Source of the DNA: Bacteroidales bacterium UBA5219
GTDB lineage: Bacteria; Bacteroidota; Bacteroidia; Bacteroidales; ML635J-15
Direction of reading: 5' to 3'
Assembly (NCBI GenBank): GCA_002412425.1
Contig: DHVB01000065.1
Coordinates: 1-14,935, forward strand
DNA length: 14,935 nt
The position numbers and the translations under genes were made by a program. The notes beneath the pieces are model-generated. The model saw only the letters and a list, made by a program, of their open reading frames with translations. It was not told where the DNA came from and did no database searches. Each line of letters opens with the position of its first letter. The stretch's first letter is position 1. Of the stretch, positions 7,455-14,713 are shown piece after piece.

Positions 7455-8210
7455 TTATTCTTCGTCAAATAATTCTGCTGGATTGATTTTGAATTGCAAC
7501 ATGTTTGCTGTATTTCTGCCTCCATCGCCACCTTTTCTTTGCATAGTGATTTTGCCTATTCTAAAACTTCCTCTATTAGTAATTATAATTTCTCCGTTTC
7601 CGAAATAATTCATGCAAAAATTCATTGGTTTAAGAACCCACCTTGCATTTTTATTGATCTTTTGAGCAACTAACATCCACTCTGCGGCAAATTTTCCTCG
7701 TCCTTTTAATATATCTGAAACGATTAAAGATTGGTTTTTCTTCAACCATTTTAAAACAACTTTTTGTTCATCTTCAGAAAATTCATTTGCAAACATTCTT
7801 CTTTTGTCTTTTGTCTTTTTAATTGTAGGTTTTTCTTCACCTGTAAATCTTTTTAGAATTGAAACAACTTGCAAAGGGATATTCCACATTTCAGTATATT
7901 TATCAACCCATCGTTTATCAATTTGGTTAAATCCTTTGGGGTTACTTACTAATTTTACTTGTAAGTTTTCCACGTCTATTGCTTTTTTGAGTTTTATTGT
8001 TACTTGTACTTGTACATCAGTTTTTCCGCCTAGATTTGCAGATAATTTAACAGCTTCAACAAATTCGATTTCAGACAGTTTGTATTTCATTAAAATAAGC
8101 CAAGATTGAGCTATTTTATCTTTTTTCCAATTGTTAAATTTTTTTACAATGTCATCTTCATTTTTAAAGCCTTCTTTTGCTGTTTGAGAACCTTTTTCTA
8201 CTAAATTCAT
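7455..8210 (-). CDS. Type II restriction endonuclease, HinP1I-like (predicted GCGC)
   Basis: The 251-residue product closely resembles R.HinP1I (about 247 residues), which cuts G^CGC. Recognisable blocks are the N-terminal MNLVEKGSQTAKEGFKNE, QVKLVSNPKGFNQIDK, TKDKRRMFANEFSEDEQ, DILKGRGKFAAEWMLVAQK, and the C-terminal ITMQRKGGDGGRNTANMLQF. HinP1I's active site is described as SD-X18-QXK. Here Thr64-Asp65, exactly 18 residues, then Gln84-Val-Lys86 reproduce it, with Thr in place of Ser. No segment appears broken, so it should be active. The ATG at 8210 sits one base after the methyltransferase stop, implying translational coupling. The target is inferred from homology. GCGC occurs at least at 911-914, 4686-4689 and 10898-10901 in this window. 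Confidence 0.88.
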   Translation of the reverse strand: MNLVEKGSQTAKEGFKNEDDIVKKFNNWKKDKIAQSWLILMKYKLSEIEFVEAVKLSANLGGKTDVQVQVTIKLKKAIDVENLQVKLVSNPKGFNQIDKRWVDKYTEMWNIPLQVVSILKRFTGEEKPTIKKTKDKRRMFANEFSEDEQKVVLKWLKKNQSLIVSDILKGRGKFAAEWMLVAQKINKNARWVLKPMNFCMNYFGNGEIIITNRGSFRIGKITMQRKGGDGGRNTANMLQFKINPAELFDEE

Positions 8211-8211
8211 A

Positions 8212-9000
8212 TTATATTGAAGTAAAGAGATTATTTATAGTGTATTCTTTTAATCTTTCTTCTGAAATTTTAACGTATTCTTCTGAAATTTCAGAGCCTA
8301 TCCATCTTCGCTTTAATAGATGAGCAATTTTAGCAGTAGTACCACTTCCCATAAAAGGGTCATAAACTAAATCGTTTTCGTTAGTCCATGTTTTAATTTG
8401 GTCGGCAACAAGTTTTTCAGGAAAAATTGCAGGATGGTTATATGCTATTTTGTCTTTTGTTGAAATTCCTCCGCCGACAGAATAAAAAAACACATTACCA
8501 ACTTTCTTTTCTTTTGTTCTTTCTACTTTTTCATAGTCAAGACTGCCATTTTGTCCTCTGTTTTTCATGTTGGCAAGTCCTTGATATTTAGTGGGTTCTG
8601 TTATTGGGTTAAATGTTTTAGGACTACCTTTTGAAAAAGCAAACATATATTCAAAATGTTGATGATATCTATTTCCTGTTTGTGGCATAGGATTATTTTT
8701 ATAATATATCATTGTGTCATGTAATCTGAAACCAATTTCTATAAAAAATAATGCTTGTTTAAACGATGTCCCTGTTTCACTTCCGTTAATTGTTGCATCT
8801 GCTACAACCCAAATAATTATTCCACCTTGTTTTGTAATGCGAAACAATTCTTTTGCTATTTTTTCAAATTCAAATTGGTAACCATTATAATTTCTAATAT
8901 CATCATAAGGTGGTGATGTGATAACAAAATCAACATAATTGTCGGGCATGTTCTGCATTGTAATTAAACAATTTTCATTATATGTTTTTTCAAGTTCCAT
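8212..9000 (-). CDS. Type II DNA methyltransferase, beta-class amino-MTase (likely N4-cytosine)
   Basis: This 262-residue SAM-dependent methyltransferase should protect host DNA from the adjacent nuclease. The catalytic motif IV TSPPY is at 28-32. Motif X-like HPAIFPEKL lies at 189-197, and motif I DPFMGSGTT at 214-222 follows it. The order IV, recognition region, X, I is that of the beta class. TSPPY is typical of N4-cytosine enzymes, although some N6-adenine enzymes share it. If the partner nuclease cuts GCGC, which contains no adenine, N4-cytosine is the only consistent chemistry. As I recall, M.HinP1I is instead a C5-cytosine methylase, so the pairing differs from the prototype. It is first in its unit, which allows modification to precede cleavage. 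The length is normal and no motif is missing. Confidence 0.88.
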   Translation of the reverse strand: MELEKTYNENCLITMQNMPDNYVDFVITSPPYDDIRNYNGYQFEFEKIAKELFRITKQGGIIIWVVADATINGSETGTSFKQALFFIEIGFRLHDTMIYYKNNPMPQTGNRYHQHFEYMFAFSKGSPKTFNPITEPTKYQGLANMKNRGQNGSLDYEKVERTKEKKVGNVFFYSVGGGISTKDKIAYNHPAIFPEKLVADQIKTWTNENDLVYDPFMGSGTTAKIAHLLKRRWIGSEISEEYVKISEERLKEYTINNLFTSI

Positions 9001-9004
9001 GCTG

Positions 9005-9012
9005 CAAATTTA
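9005..9012 (-). promoter_or_regulatory. Possible -7 box close to the methyltransferase start
   Basis: On the minus strand TAAATTTG matches TAnnTTTG only four bases before the methyltransferase ATG, so a transcript from here would be nearly leaderless. A dyad, AACATT at 9026-9031 and AATGTT at 9038-9043, lies just upstream where the -33 box or an operator could sit. Both are short AT-rich patterns and may be chance. Confidence 0.25.
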
Positions 9013-9084
9013 GTTAATTTCTGTCAACATTTCTAATAATGTTTCTTTGATTTATTCAAAACCCTAAATATTTAAAATTATCTT

Positions 9085-9693
9085 TTATTTCGCAAACCCT
9101 ACAGTTTGTGCTAATAGAATTTCTTGATTTTCAGGTAATTGCAATAGTTCGTGAAGCTCGTCTTTGTCAAAAGCTCCTCTTGCAACAGTTCCTAAGCCTT
9201 CTGAAGCACAGTACAGATAAATATTTTGAGAAATATATCCACAGTTTGTGTAAGAGTAATGTGAACTAGCTGCCTTTTCAGTGTCGGCAACAATGAGAAT
9301 GTTAACTGCTGCATCGGCTACAAACTCTTGCAACCCTGCGTTTTTTCTATAATCGCCTTTTATTGTCAATGTAAGTTTGTGCTCCTTGGCATTGTAAAAA
9401 TAAATACCATCTTTTAAAATTACATAAAGTTCTAATTCTTGACAATTTCTAGCTGTAGGTACTGTTCGTTTATCATCTCTGTTAAAACCATTAGCTGCCC
9501 ATAGCAAATTTGACAACTGCTGATTTGATAATTCTTTATCAGTAAACGAACGAGTAGATTTTCTTTCATTTAAAGTTTCCATCAAAGTTTTTCCGCCCTT
9601 TTTGTCTGGTGCTGGTAATTTAATTTCTTGTGCATTCATATTCATACTAAATCCTAAATAGATTAAAAAAATAACTAAAACTTTTGTTCTCAT
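9085..9693 (-). CDS. Exported nitroreductase-family (SagB-like) oxidoreductase
   Basis: The 202-residue protein belongs to the FMN-binding nitroreductase/SagB-type dehydrogenase superfamily. After a signal peptide (residues 1 to about 21, cleavage near MNA-QE) come the FMN-phosphate motif RKSTRSF at 44-50, the helix NLLWAANGFNR at 62-72, VPTARNCQELELYV at 78-91, and the C-terminal GYISQNIYLYCASEGLGTVARGAFD, which packs over the flavin. Length is typical. A signal peptide is unusual for flavin nitroreductases in general but is seen in Bacteroidota homologues (my recollection). The protein should therefore act in the periplasm or need a secreted flavin. Natural substrate is unknown. It ends 84 bases before the methyltransferase gene and has its own -7 box, so it is probably not part of the restriction unit. 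Confidence 0.85.
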   Translation of the reverse strand: MRTKVLVIFLIYLGFSMNMNAQEIKLPAPDKKGGKTLMETLNERKSTRSFTDKELSNQQLSNLLWAANGFNRDDKRTVPTARNCQELELYVILKDGIYFYNAKEHKLTLTIKGDYRKNAGLQEFVADAAVNILIVADTEKAASSHYSYTNCGYISQNIYLYCASEGLGTVARGAFDKDELHELLQLPENQEILLAQTVGFAK

Positions 9694-9721
9694 AAATTTA
9701 TAATTTTTTAAAATTCTTGCT

Positions 9722-9729
9722 CAAAGATA
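9722..9729 (-). promoter_or_regulatory. Predicted -7 box of the nitroreductase gene
   Basis: On the minus strand TATCTTTG matches TAnnTTTG, 28 bases before the ATG at 9693. No good -33 TTG is visible at 17-20 bases upstream, so this is a partial match. Confidence 0.38.
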
Positions 9730-9816
9730 ATAAAATATTTTGACATTTGGCTATTGTAATATTGCTTTTTTTAAAATAACGATAGAATTGATTTAATTGA
9801 GTAAAAACTTGTGTTA

Positions 9817-10629
9817 TTAATAATTGTTTTTAAAATCATTAATTATCTGATTTGTATAATTTCCCATATCATTAAAATTATCTGTCTTAAGTGTTACGTC
9901 AATAAATTCAGGAATGGAATATGGTTTTATATTGATACTTTGCTCTTTGCTCTTGTGTTTAACTATTGAAAAATCGTAAAATTCTTTTGTGTCTTGGTGA
10001 ATGATTGGAGCTACAAAAGAAAGGTATTTTGACAAATAATTATTAATTTTGTTATCTTCTAAAAAATGGCGTATGGCAGTAGTAGTTTCACTATTTAGTT
10101 GTTGAGTTTTATTCCGAATTAGAGTTACCTCAATTAGCCAATATATATTCTTTGAATAAACTTCAATATCCCCCTTATTCCCTTGTGCATGCGAAATTGG
10201 TAAGCCAATATAATCAGCTTTATAGTTAGGATTTATGGCAAACTTTTTTCCATATTTTAATGTTAAAATCAAACTTAAATAAAACTCTAGTTTTAAAGGA
10301 TCTGGGATATACTTAAATGCTGGAATTATGTTCTTTGTAGTCCCGATGGCATTAATGCTTTCAACAATTATCTTTTCATTAAGATTGTACATTTTAATAA
10401 TTTTCGATACTTTTTGAACGTATTCAATATCTTTCTTTTTAGCAATCTCTTCTCTGTGTTTGTTAATTATTTTAAGTAATTGTTTATTGTATGTTTCAAG
10501 TTTCGTAAAATGTAAATTTGGATTTTCTTTTTCAGTTTCAGTTAACTCTATATTTATTGCTAACGCCTCGCAGCTAAGTGTTGTGCGGGATTTCAATGAA
10601 CCATCACTGTCAAAGTTCCCACAAGCCAA
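9817..10629 (-). pseudogene. 5'-truncated AlwI-family type II restriction endonuclease
   Basis: The open frame (270 codons from a TTG at 10629) carries the C-terminal catalytic half of the AlwI family (RE_AlwI): PDPLKLEFYLSLILTLKYG near 109-127, then YIGLPISHAQGNKGDIEVY at 140-158, LIEVTL at 165-170, and RHFLEDNK followed by FVAPIIHQDT. Asp154, Glu156 and Glu167 look like the acidic PD-(D/E)xK-type cluster. AlwI-type enzymes are usually around twice this length, so the N-terminal DNA-recognition part is missing. The first ~24 residues are encoded by a structured repeat (10559-10624) shared in inverted form with the next intergenic region, and no ATG precedes Met80. No cognate methyltransferase is adjacent. 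It is most likely a remnant. Expression from TTG as a short protein cannot be excluded. Confidence 0.68.
10559..10624 (+). repeat. attC-like structured repeat, copy A
   Basis: Starting GCTAAC at 10559, this element continues with CTAAGTGTTGTGCGGG and folds into a long imperfect hairpin: TTGTGCGGGA at 10581-10590 faces TCCCACAA at 10617-10624, with an unpaired C. It aligns with copy B on the opposite strand (10739-10771) through the blocks GCTAAC, GCA, CTAA, TGT, TGCGGG and TTCAA, with one 4-base gap. It marks the truncation point of the AlwI-like gene. Confidence 0.5.
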
Positions 10630-10681
10630 ATTTACTAATTGTATTATAATTTTAAAAGAATATTTTTCGCAAATTTAAATA

Positions 10682-10771
10682 CAACGGCAAATCTAAATTT
10701 GGCGATTGTTATTAGTAGCGATACCGCTTAAATTACCGTTGAACCCCGCATGACATTTAGGTGCTGTTAGC
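10682..10771 (-). repeat. attC-like structured repeat, copy B (inverted relative to A)
   Basis: On the minus strand it begins GCTAAC at 10771, runs through CTAAATGTCATGCGGGGTT, and leads into a long imperfect stem: CAACGG at 10682-10687 pairs with CCGTTG at 10736-10741, with partial pairing continuing inward. A GTTGAAC heptamer at 10738-10744 (plus strand) fits the GTTRRRY core of integron attC sites. The matching RYYYAAC core is imperfect (ATACAAC). No integron integrase is in the window, so the attC label is only a resemblance. Confidence 0.42.
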
Positions 10772-10997
10772 GTGTCGGTGGTTTTTCAGCATAGTACGAC
10801 TTGTCTGTCAATGCGTTGATGCAGGATATTTCGTTTTTTTTTTTAGACCGTTAGCGAAAAGTTTTCCGAATAGGTGTTGCGGTTTTCTTTCGGAATAGCG
10901 CCTTTCATACCGTTTTCAGGCTTTCATTGTCGTTTAAGCTATTCACTTTCGGACTTTTGAATTAGTTTTCGATTTCGCTTCAATAATCATTCAGTCC

Positions 10998-11023
10998 TAT
11001 GTGACGGAAAAGCGTTTCACATA
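10998..11023 (-). repeat. Hairpin just downstream of the 340-residue gene
   Basis: TATGTGA at 10998-11004 and TCACATA at 11017-11023 form a perfect 7-bp stem, extended by ACG/CGT with one bulge, 14 bases after the stop at 11037. It is not followed by a U-run in the minus-strand direction, so it is not a standard intrinsic terminator. It could stabilise the 3' end of the message or be part of the repeat-rich region. Confidence 0.4.
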
Positions 11024-11036
11024 ATTTACAGTATTT

Positions 11037-12059
11037 CTAGGAAGTAGAACCGACAAAACTAATACCGCCTCTTTTGTTTAAATGGTATGTCAAGCTAGTT
11101 ATACAATCTGACATTTCGCTATCTGAATTAGCGTATTGAATTATCTGTTCTTGACTAAAAGTATTATATTTCTCAAGCATAGCATAGTAATACTCATTCA
11201 TGATGAATTTGAATCTGGCAATATGCTCAAAATCAGAAGTAGCAATTTTCAAGTCATTTACTATAAAATATTCAGTCTCTTCAGGATTCTGGTAATTAAG
11301 ACCATCATACATAAACAGAGTCAATTCCTGTCCAAGATCTTCATATTCGGTTAACCATTTTAATAATTGTTTTTCATCGTGTTCGTTAATTTGTTGGAAT
11401 CTATCGAAAGCTTCTTTAGCTGAATCATTATGTTTTAAATGCTCTGACATCCCCTTAATTCTAAAGTAAAGCCAGTAGAAATTTTCAGTATCACCTTGAG
11501 AGGTGAATAAAATACAAATTGATTTATATAACTTGTTATGTTTTTTAAGCCAAGGTATGTAAATTGTTTTGTCAATAATTATGTCTTGATTTCTATATAG
11601 TTCGTTATATGCTAATCTGTATTGTCTTATTTCAATTAAGTAATCTGGATTATGCTCATTTACAAGCTTTTCATCATCTTGAATATCAATTTTTATTCGG
11701 TTCTTTTTAGTCAGTGATTTGTCATTTGTCTCAAATTCATTACAATGAAAAATATCGGTTATGTTATTGTCTAATTCTCGAAAAATTAAATCAATATGTT
11801 TCTTAGATTTGTTCCCAATAAAAGAATAGCCCAAGCTTCCTCTATTCGGACAAATTCCTGATTTACAAGTTCCCGGCAACATAATTAAATGTGTATCGCC
11901 ATTTTCTTTAAAGGTTAAAAATGCGTCACTAATTTTCTCAAGAAATACTTCTTTTCTTGCATCTTGATAGGTTTTATTGTCATCTAATAAAACATCAAGT
12001 ATATTTAAATCCATTTTTTGAAAGCCTTCTAATATCAATTCTTTTATATTTTTACTCAT
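11037..12059 (-). CDS. Conserved-looking protein of unknown function with Cys/Gly-rich motif
   Basis: I do not recognise a characterised family in this 340-residue soluble protein. It has no signal peptide or membrane segment. After an N-terminal helical part (IKELILEGFQKMDLNILDVLL) comes a short Cys/Gly-rich motif, PGTCKSGICPNRGSLGYSFIGN at about 62-83, with Cys65, Cys70 and a later Cys106 that might bind a metal. An alternating helix-strand region follows, rich in Tyr, Asn and acidic residues, containing the aromatic stretch ENFYWLYFRIKG. I have a vague memory of similar hypothetical proteins in Bacteroidota accessory regions. The gene starts 35 bases after the large TPR/FISUMP gene on the same strand, so the two are probably cotranscribed. 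The start at 12059 is a clear ATG. Confidence 0.75.
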   Translation of the reverse strand: MSKNIKELILEGFQKMDLNILDVLLDDNKTYQDARKEVFLEKISDAFLTFKENGDTHLIMLPGTCKSGICPNRGSLGYSFIGNKSKKHIDLIFRELDNNITDIFHCNEFETNDKSLTKKNRIKIDIQDDEKLVNEHNPDYLIEIRQYRLAYNELYRNQDIIIDKTIYIPWLKKHNKLYKSICILFTSQGDTENFYWLYFRIKGMSEHLKHNDSAKEAFDRFQQINEHDEKQLLKWLTEYEDLGQELTLFMYDGLNYQNPEETEYFIVNDLKIATSDFEHIARFKFIMNEYYYAMLEKYNTFSQEQIIQYANSDSEMSDCITSLTYHLNKRGGISFVGSTS

Positions 12060-12094
12060 GTTTTTACAAAATTATCGTTTTCGTGATAAAGATT

Positions 12095-14713
12095 TTAAAA
12101 CTTACCCTTTGCTAGCCTGTCACAATAAATAACAATTTGATCAAGCATTATTACAAGTTCTTCTTCATTTAAATAATATTTAACAGAATTAACTTCCTTA
12201 ATCCACCAATCAAATAATTCAATTGATGCGACGGTAATTTTATTGCAATTGAATACAAACATAAATGATCTAGCTTGGCAAATTTGTTTTACAATTATCT
12301 CGGCAGAAGGAAATGAGTAATATTGAGACTTGCATTTCGAAATAAAAACATTTATTACTCCTGATTTCCTCACTTTTTTCTTGATATTAATGAAATCATC
12401 CTCGGATAGTAATGTTTTGTAAATATTTAGGTAGTAAGTCTTTTTTACCTCATATGATGTCAAAAAATCATTTTTTGATTGTCCGTCTTTATTATTATTC
12501 GGCAATCCAGAATTATTGTTTTTTGAAAAATCACTTTTACCCATAACACCACTATTAGTCTCAATCAAACTTGCATTAAGATTAAATTTATGGATATATT
12601 CCTTTGCTAATGTATTGCCTAATTTGACTGCTCTTAATAAATAGCTAATCGAAGATTTATTATCATTTATTCTATGATATATTATCCCCAAATTACATAA
12701 TGCATCACTATGATTAGAATTCTCTGCAATAACATGATTATAATCAAGCATTGCTCCATAATAATCATTTAAACAAGTTTTAATTTTTGCTCTTTCAAAA
12801 AACATATCAATAGTAATACTAGGTACAAATGTTAAGAATTCATTAAAATCAGTAAGAGCTCCATTATAATCTTTCAATTCTAATTTTGTTCTTGATCTAT
12901 TCAGAAAAACATTCCCATCACATCCACCAGTTTTATCGATAAAAAAATCAAAATCTGCAAGTGCTCCCAAATAGTCCTTATATTCATATCTATAAAATCC
13001 TCTTTGCATATATATGTATTCGTCATCAGGGTCTAACTCTATTGCTATTTCTATATCATCAAATAATGATTTGTCATTTAAGTGAGATTTCGCACACGCC
13101 CTACCGGTAAACAATGCGGATATATGAGGGTATAATTTAATTGAGTTATTGTAATCTTGCAATGCCCCTTCATAGTCCCCAAATGCTAAACTTAAGCGAG
13201 CTCTGTCACAACACAATTTTTCATAGATTGTTGGCGATAATTCTATAGCTTTATTAAAATCATACAAAGCACCCTTATGATCCCCTATTCTTTTCTTTTG
13301 CATACCTCTCGCAGCATAAGCTAAACCATGATTTGGATCTAACTCTATTGTTTTATCAAAGTCAACAATTGATCTTGAAAAAAAATCAGTGGATGATCTA
13401 AAAAGAACGGATTTACATAAACCTCGATAGTAATATGCCTCTGTATAATCTGGAGCGAGCAATATAGTTTTGTGAAAATCACTTTTAGCATTTATTATTT
13501 CATCTCCCTCCAAATTGTAATAAGCGATGCCCCTTTTGTAGAATGTTTCAAAATCGGAATCATCATAATCCAATAATTTATTATAAAGTTCAATTGCTCC
13601 ATGATAGTCTTTTAATTTTGTTCTGTTTTCAGCATCTTTTAATAAATTGCATTTATACTCATCTCGAAGTTTAGGCTTATTTAATGGGATTGACATATTG
13701 ATTTTACCAATAGGAACATCCTTTATGCACAATATTCTGCAATCATTTTCTGGTCTACCAAGCTTTATATGTGAAAATATGTTATTATTATAGTTTATTA
13801 GTACACTAATAATATTATTATTACCACAATTAGAATTTGTCCAATATTTAACATGATTTAACAAAGGATCAAGTTCAAAATTTTTTTTAAAATTGTCAAA
13901 AATAGTTTTGTCTTTATTAATATTATCTATCATTATATCAATCTCAAATTCCGTGGGGATGTGCCAACCATCTGGTGCAATTCCACGAGGATCCGAAATA
14001 ACAGAATAATTATAAAATAACTTTTCTTTTTTTGGATCTAATATATCAGATCCCCAAATTGGAATATTATTTTGATTTGCTGCATACCACTCATCACAAG
14101 TTTTTGCCTCCTGAATCGGATCACCATTCTTGAAACATTTTACGCGAAGAGTTTTTGCCATCCAAATTTGCCCACCTAAATCAATAAAACCGCATTCTTG
14201 CTCTCTAGCATTTGCTGCACTAAGTTTATTGTTTTCTCCGAAAAATAATTCATTAATGCTATCTCTTAATTTATAAGAGAGGAACATAATTTTATTGGTA
14301 AATCTAACCAATTCAATGTTATTAGAAATATTCTCATCAGTTACAGATAGAGGCTTTATATAGAAATAATAGTATGATTTTTCAAGCACTTTATACCTAT
14401 CCCCCTCAAACATATTATAAATTTCATTTTTGTATAAATTAAATCTTTTTTGGATGAATTCAACAATATCTTCAACAGTCAAATTTAATTTAATATACGA
14501 TATTTCTTTGATAAGATATATATATACTTCGTCTGAAATTACTTCATATTCTTTACTATTCATTCTATTTTGAATTGAAAAAAGAGATAATAAAGAATTA
14601 TAAATTAATACCTCTATTTGTCCTTCTTTTGTAAGAGGTTTATATTCCAATGAGAGTTTAGTCACAAACTGTTGACATAAATTTTGAATTTGTTTTCCCG
14701 TTCCGCTTTCCAT
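12095..14713 (-). CDS. Large FISUMP-TPR fusion protein of unknown function
   Basis: The 872-residue product has four parts. Residues 1-165 are a helical, charged region I cannot assign. Residues about 174-334 form a FISUMP domain (Fibrobacter succinogenes major paralogous domain): FIDLGGQIWMAKTLRVKCFKNGDPI, the RGIAPDGWHIPTEFEID core, a WTNSN equivalent of the usual WSS motif, and the terminal CRILCIKD. Residues about 357-715 are roughly nine TPR units, seen as repeated DY.GAL.DFN.AIEL.P and A...RG..Y spacings. An Asn/Ser-rich linker (715-750) leads to a C-terminal domain of about 120 residues (GVINVFISKCKSQYYSF and after). No signal peptide is present, although FISUMP proteins are usually secreted or surface-exposed, so this one appears cytosolic. 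TPRs suggest protein binding. It is the upstream gene of a pair with the 340-residue protein. Confidence 0.82.
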   Translation of the reverse strand: MESGTGKQIQNLCQQFVTKLSLEYKPLTKEGQIEVLIYNSLLSLFSIQNRMNSKEYEVISDEVYIYLIKEISYIKLNLTVEDIVEFIQKRFNLYKNEIYNMFEGDRYKVLEKSYYYFYIKPLSVTDENISNNIELVRFTNKIMFLSYKLRDSINELFFGENNKLSAANAREQECGFIDLGGQIWMAKTLRVKCFKNGDPIQEAKTCDEWYAANQNNIPIWGSDILDPKKEKLFYNYSVISDPRGIAPDGWHIPTEFEIDIMIDNINKDKTIFDNFKKNFELDPLLNHVKYWTNSNCGNNNIISVLINYNNNIFSHIKLGRPENDCRILCIKDVPIGKINMSIPLNKPKLRDEYKCNLLKDAENRTKLKDYHGAIELYNKLLDYDDSDFETFYKRGIAYYNLEGDEIINAKSDFHKTILLAPDYTEAYYYRGLCKSVLFRSSTDFFSRSIVDFDKTIELDPNHGLAYAARGMQKKRIGDHKGALYDFNKAIELSPTIYEKLCCDRARLSLAFGDYEGALQDYNNSIKLYPHISALFTGRACAKSHLNDKSLFDDIEIAIELDPDDEYIYMQRGFYRYEYKDYLGALADFDFFIDKTGGCDGNVFLNRSRTKLELKDYNGALTDFNEFLTFVPSITIDMFFERAKIKTCLNDYYGAMLDYNHVIAENSNHSDALCNLGIIYHRINDNKSSISYLLRAVKLGNTLAKEYIHKFNLNASLIETNSGVMGKSDFSKNNNSGLPNNNKDGQSKNDFLTSYEVKKTYYLNIYKTLLSEDDFINIKKKVRKSGVINVFISKCKSQYYSFPSAEIIVKQICQARSFMFVFNCNKITVASIELFDWWIKEVNSVKYYLNEEELVIMLDQIVIYCDRLAKGKF

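Larger units (their letters stand above)
10630..11036. other. 407-base gene-free, hairpin-rich intergenic region
   Basis: No plausible gene is found on either strand; frames are short and broken. Composition is visibly richer in G and C than the neighbouring genes. It contains copy B of the inverted repeat pair (10682-10771), a T11 run at 10834-10844, a third GCTAAC (minus strand, 10855-10850), a hairpin with TTCCGAA at 10864-10870 and TTCGGAA at 10889-10895, and a hairpin at 10998-11023. It looks like cassette-junction or mobile DNA rather than a promoter region. Confidence 0.5.

Noticed and set aside
7804..8109. 101-codon plus-strand frame inside the HinP1I-like nuclease gene
   Set aside because: It is antisense to recognised nuclease motifs and has no start context or similarity.
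10834..10859. T11 run as an intrinsic terminator
   Set aside because: There is no GC-rich stem immediately upstream of it on the plus strand, and no plus-strand gene needs terminating there.
10630..11036. Retron or reverse-transcriptase-associated non-coding RNA
   Set aside because: The region is structured, but no reverse transcriptase gene is present in the window.
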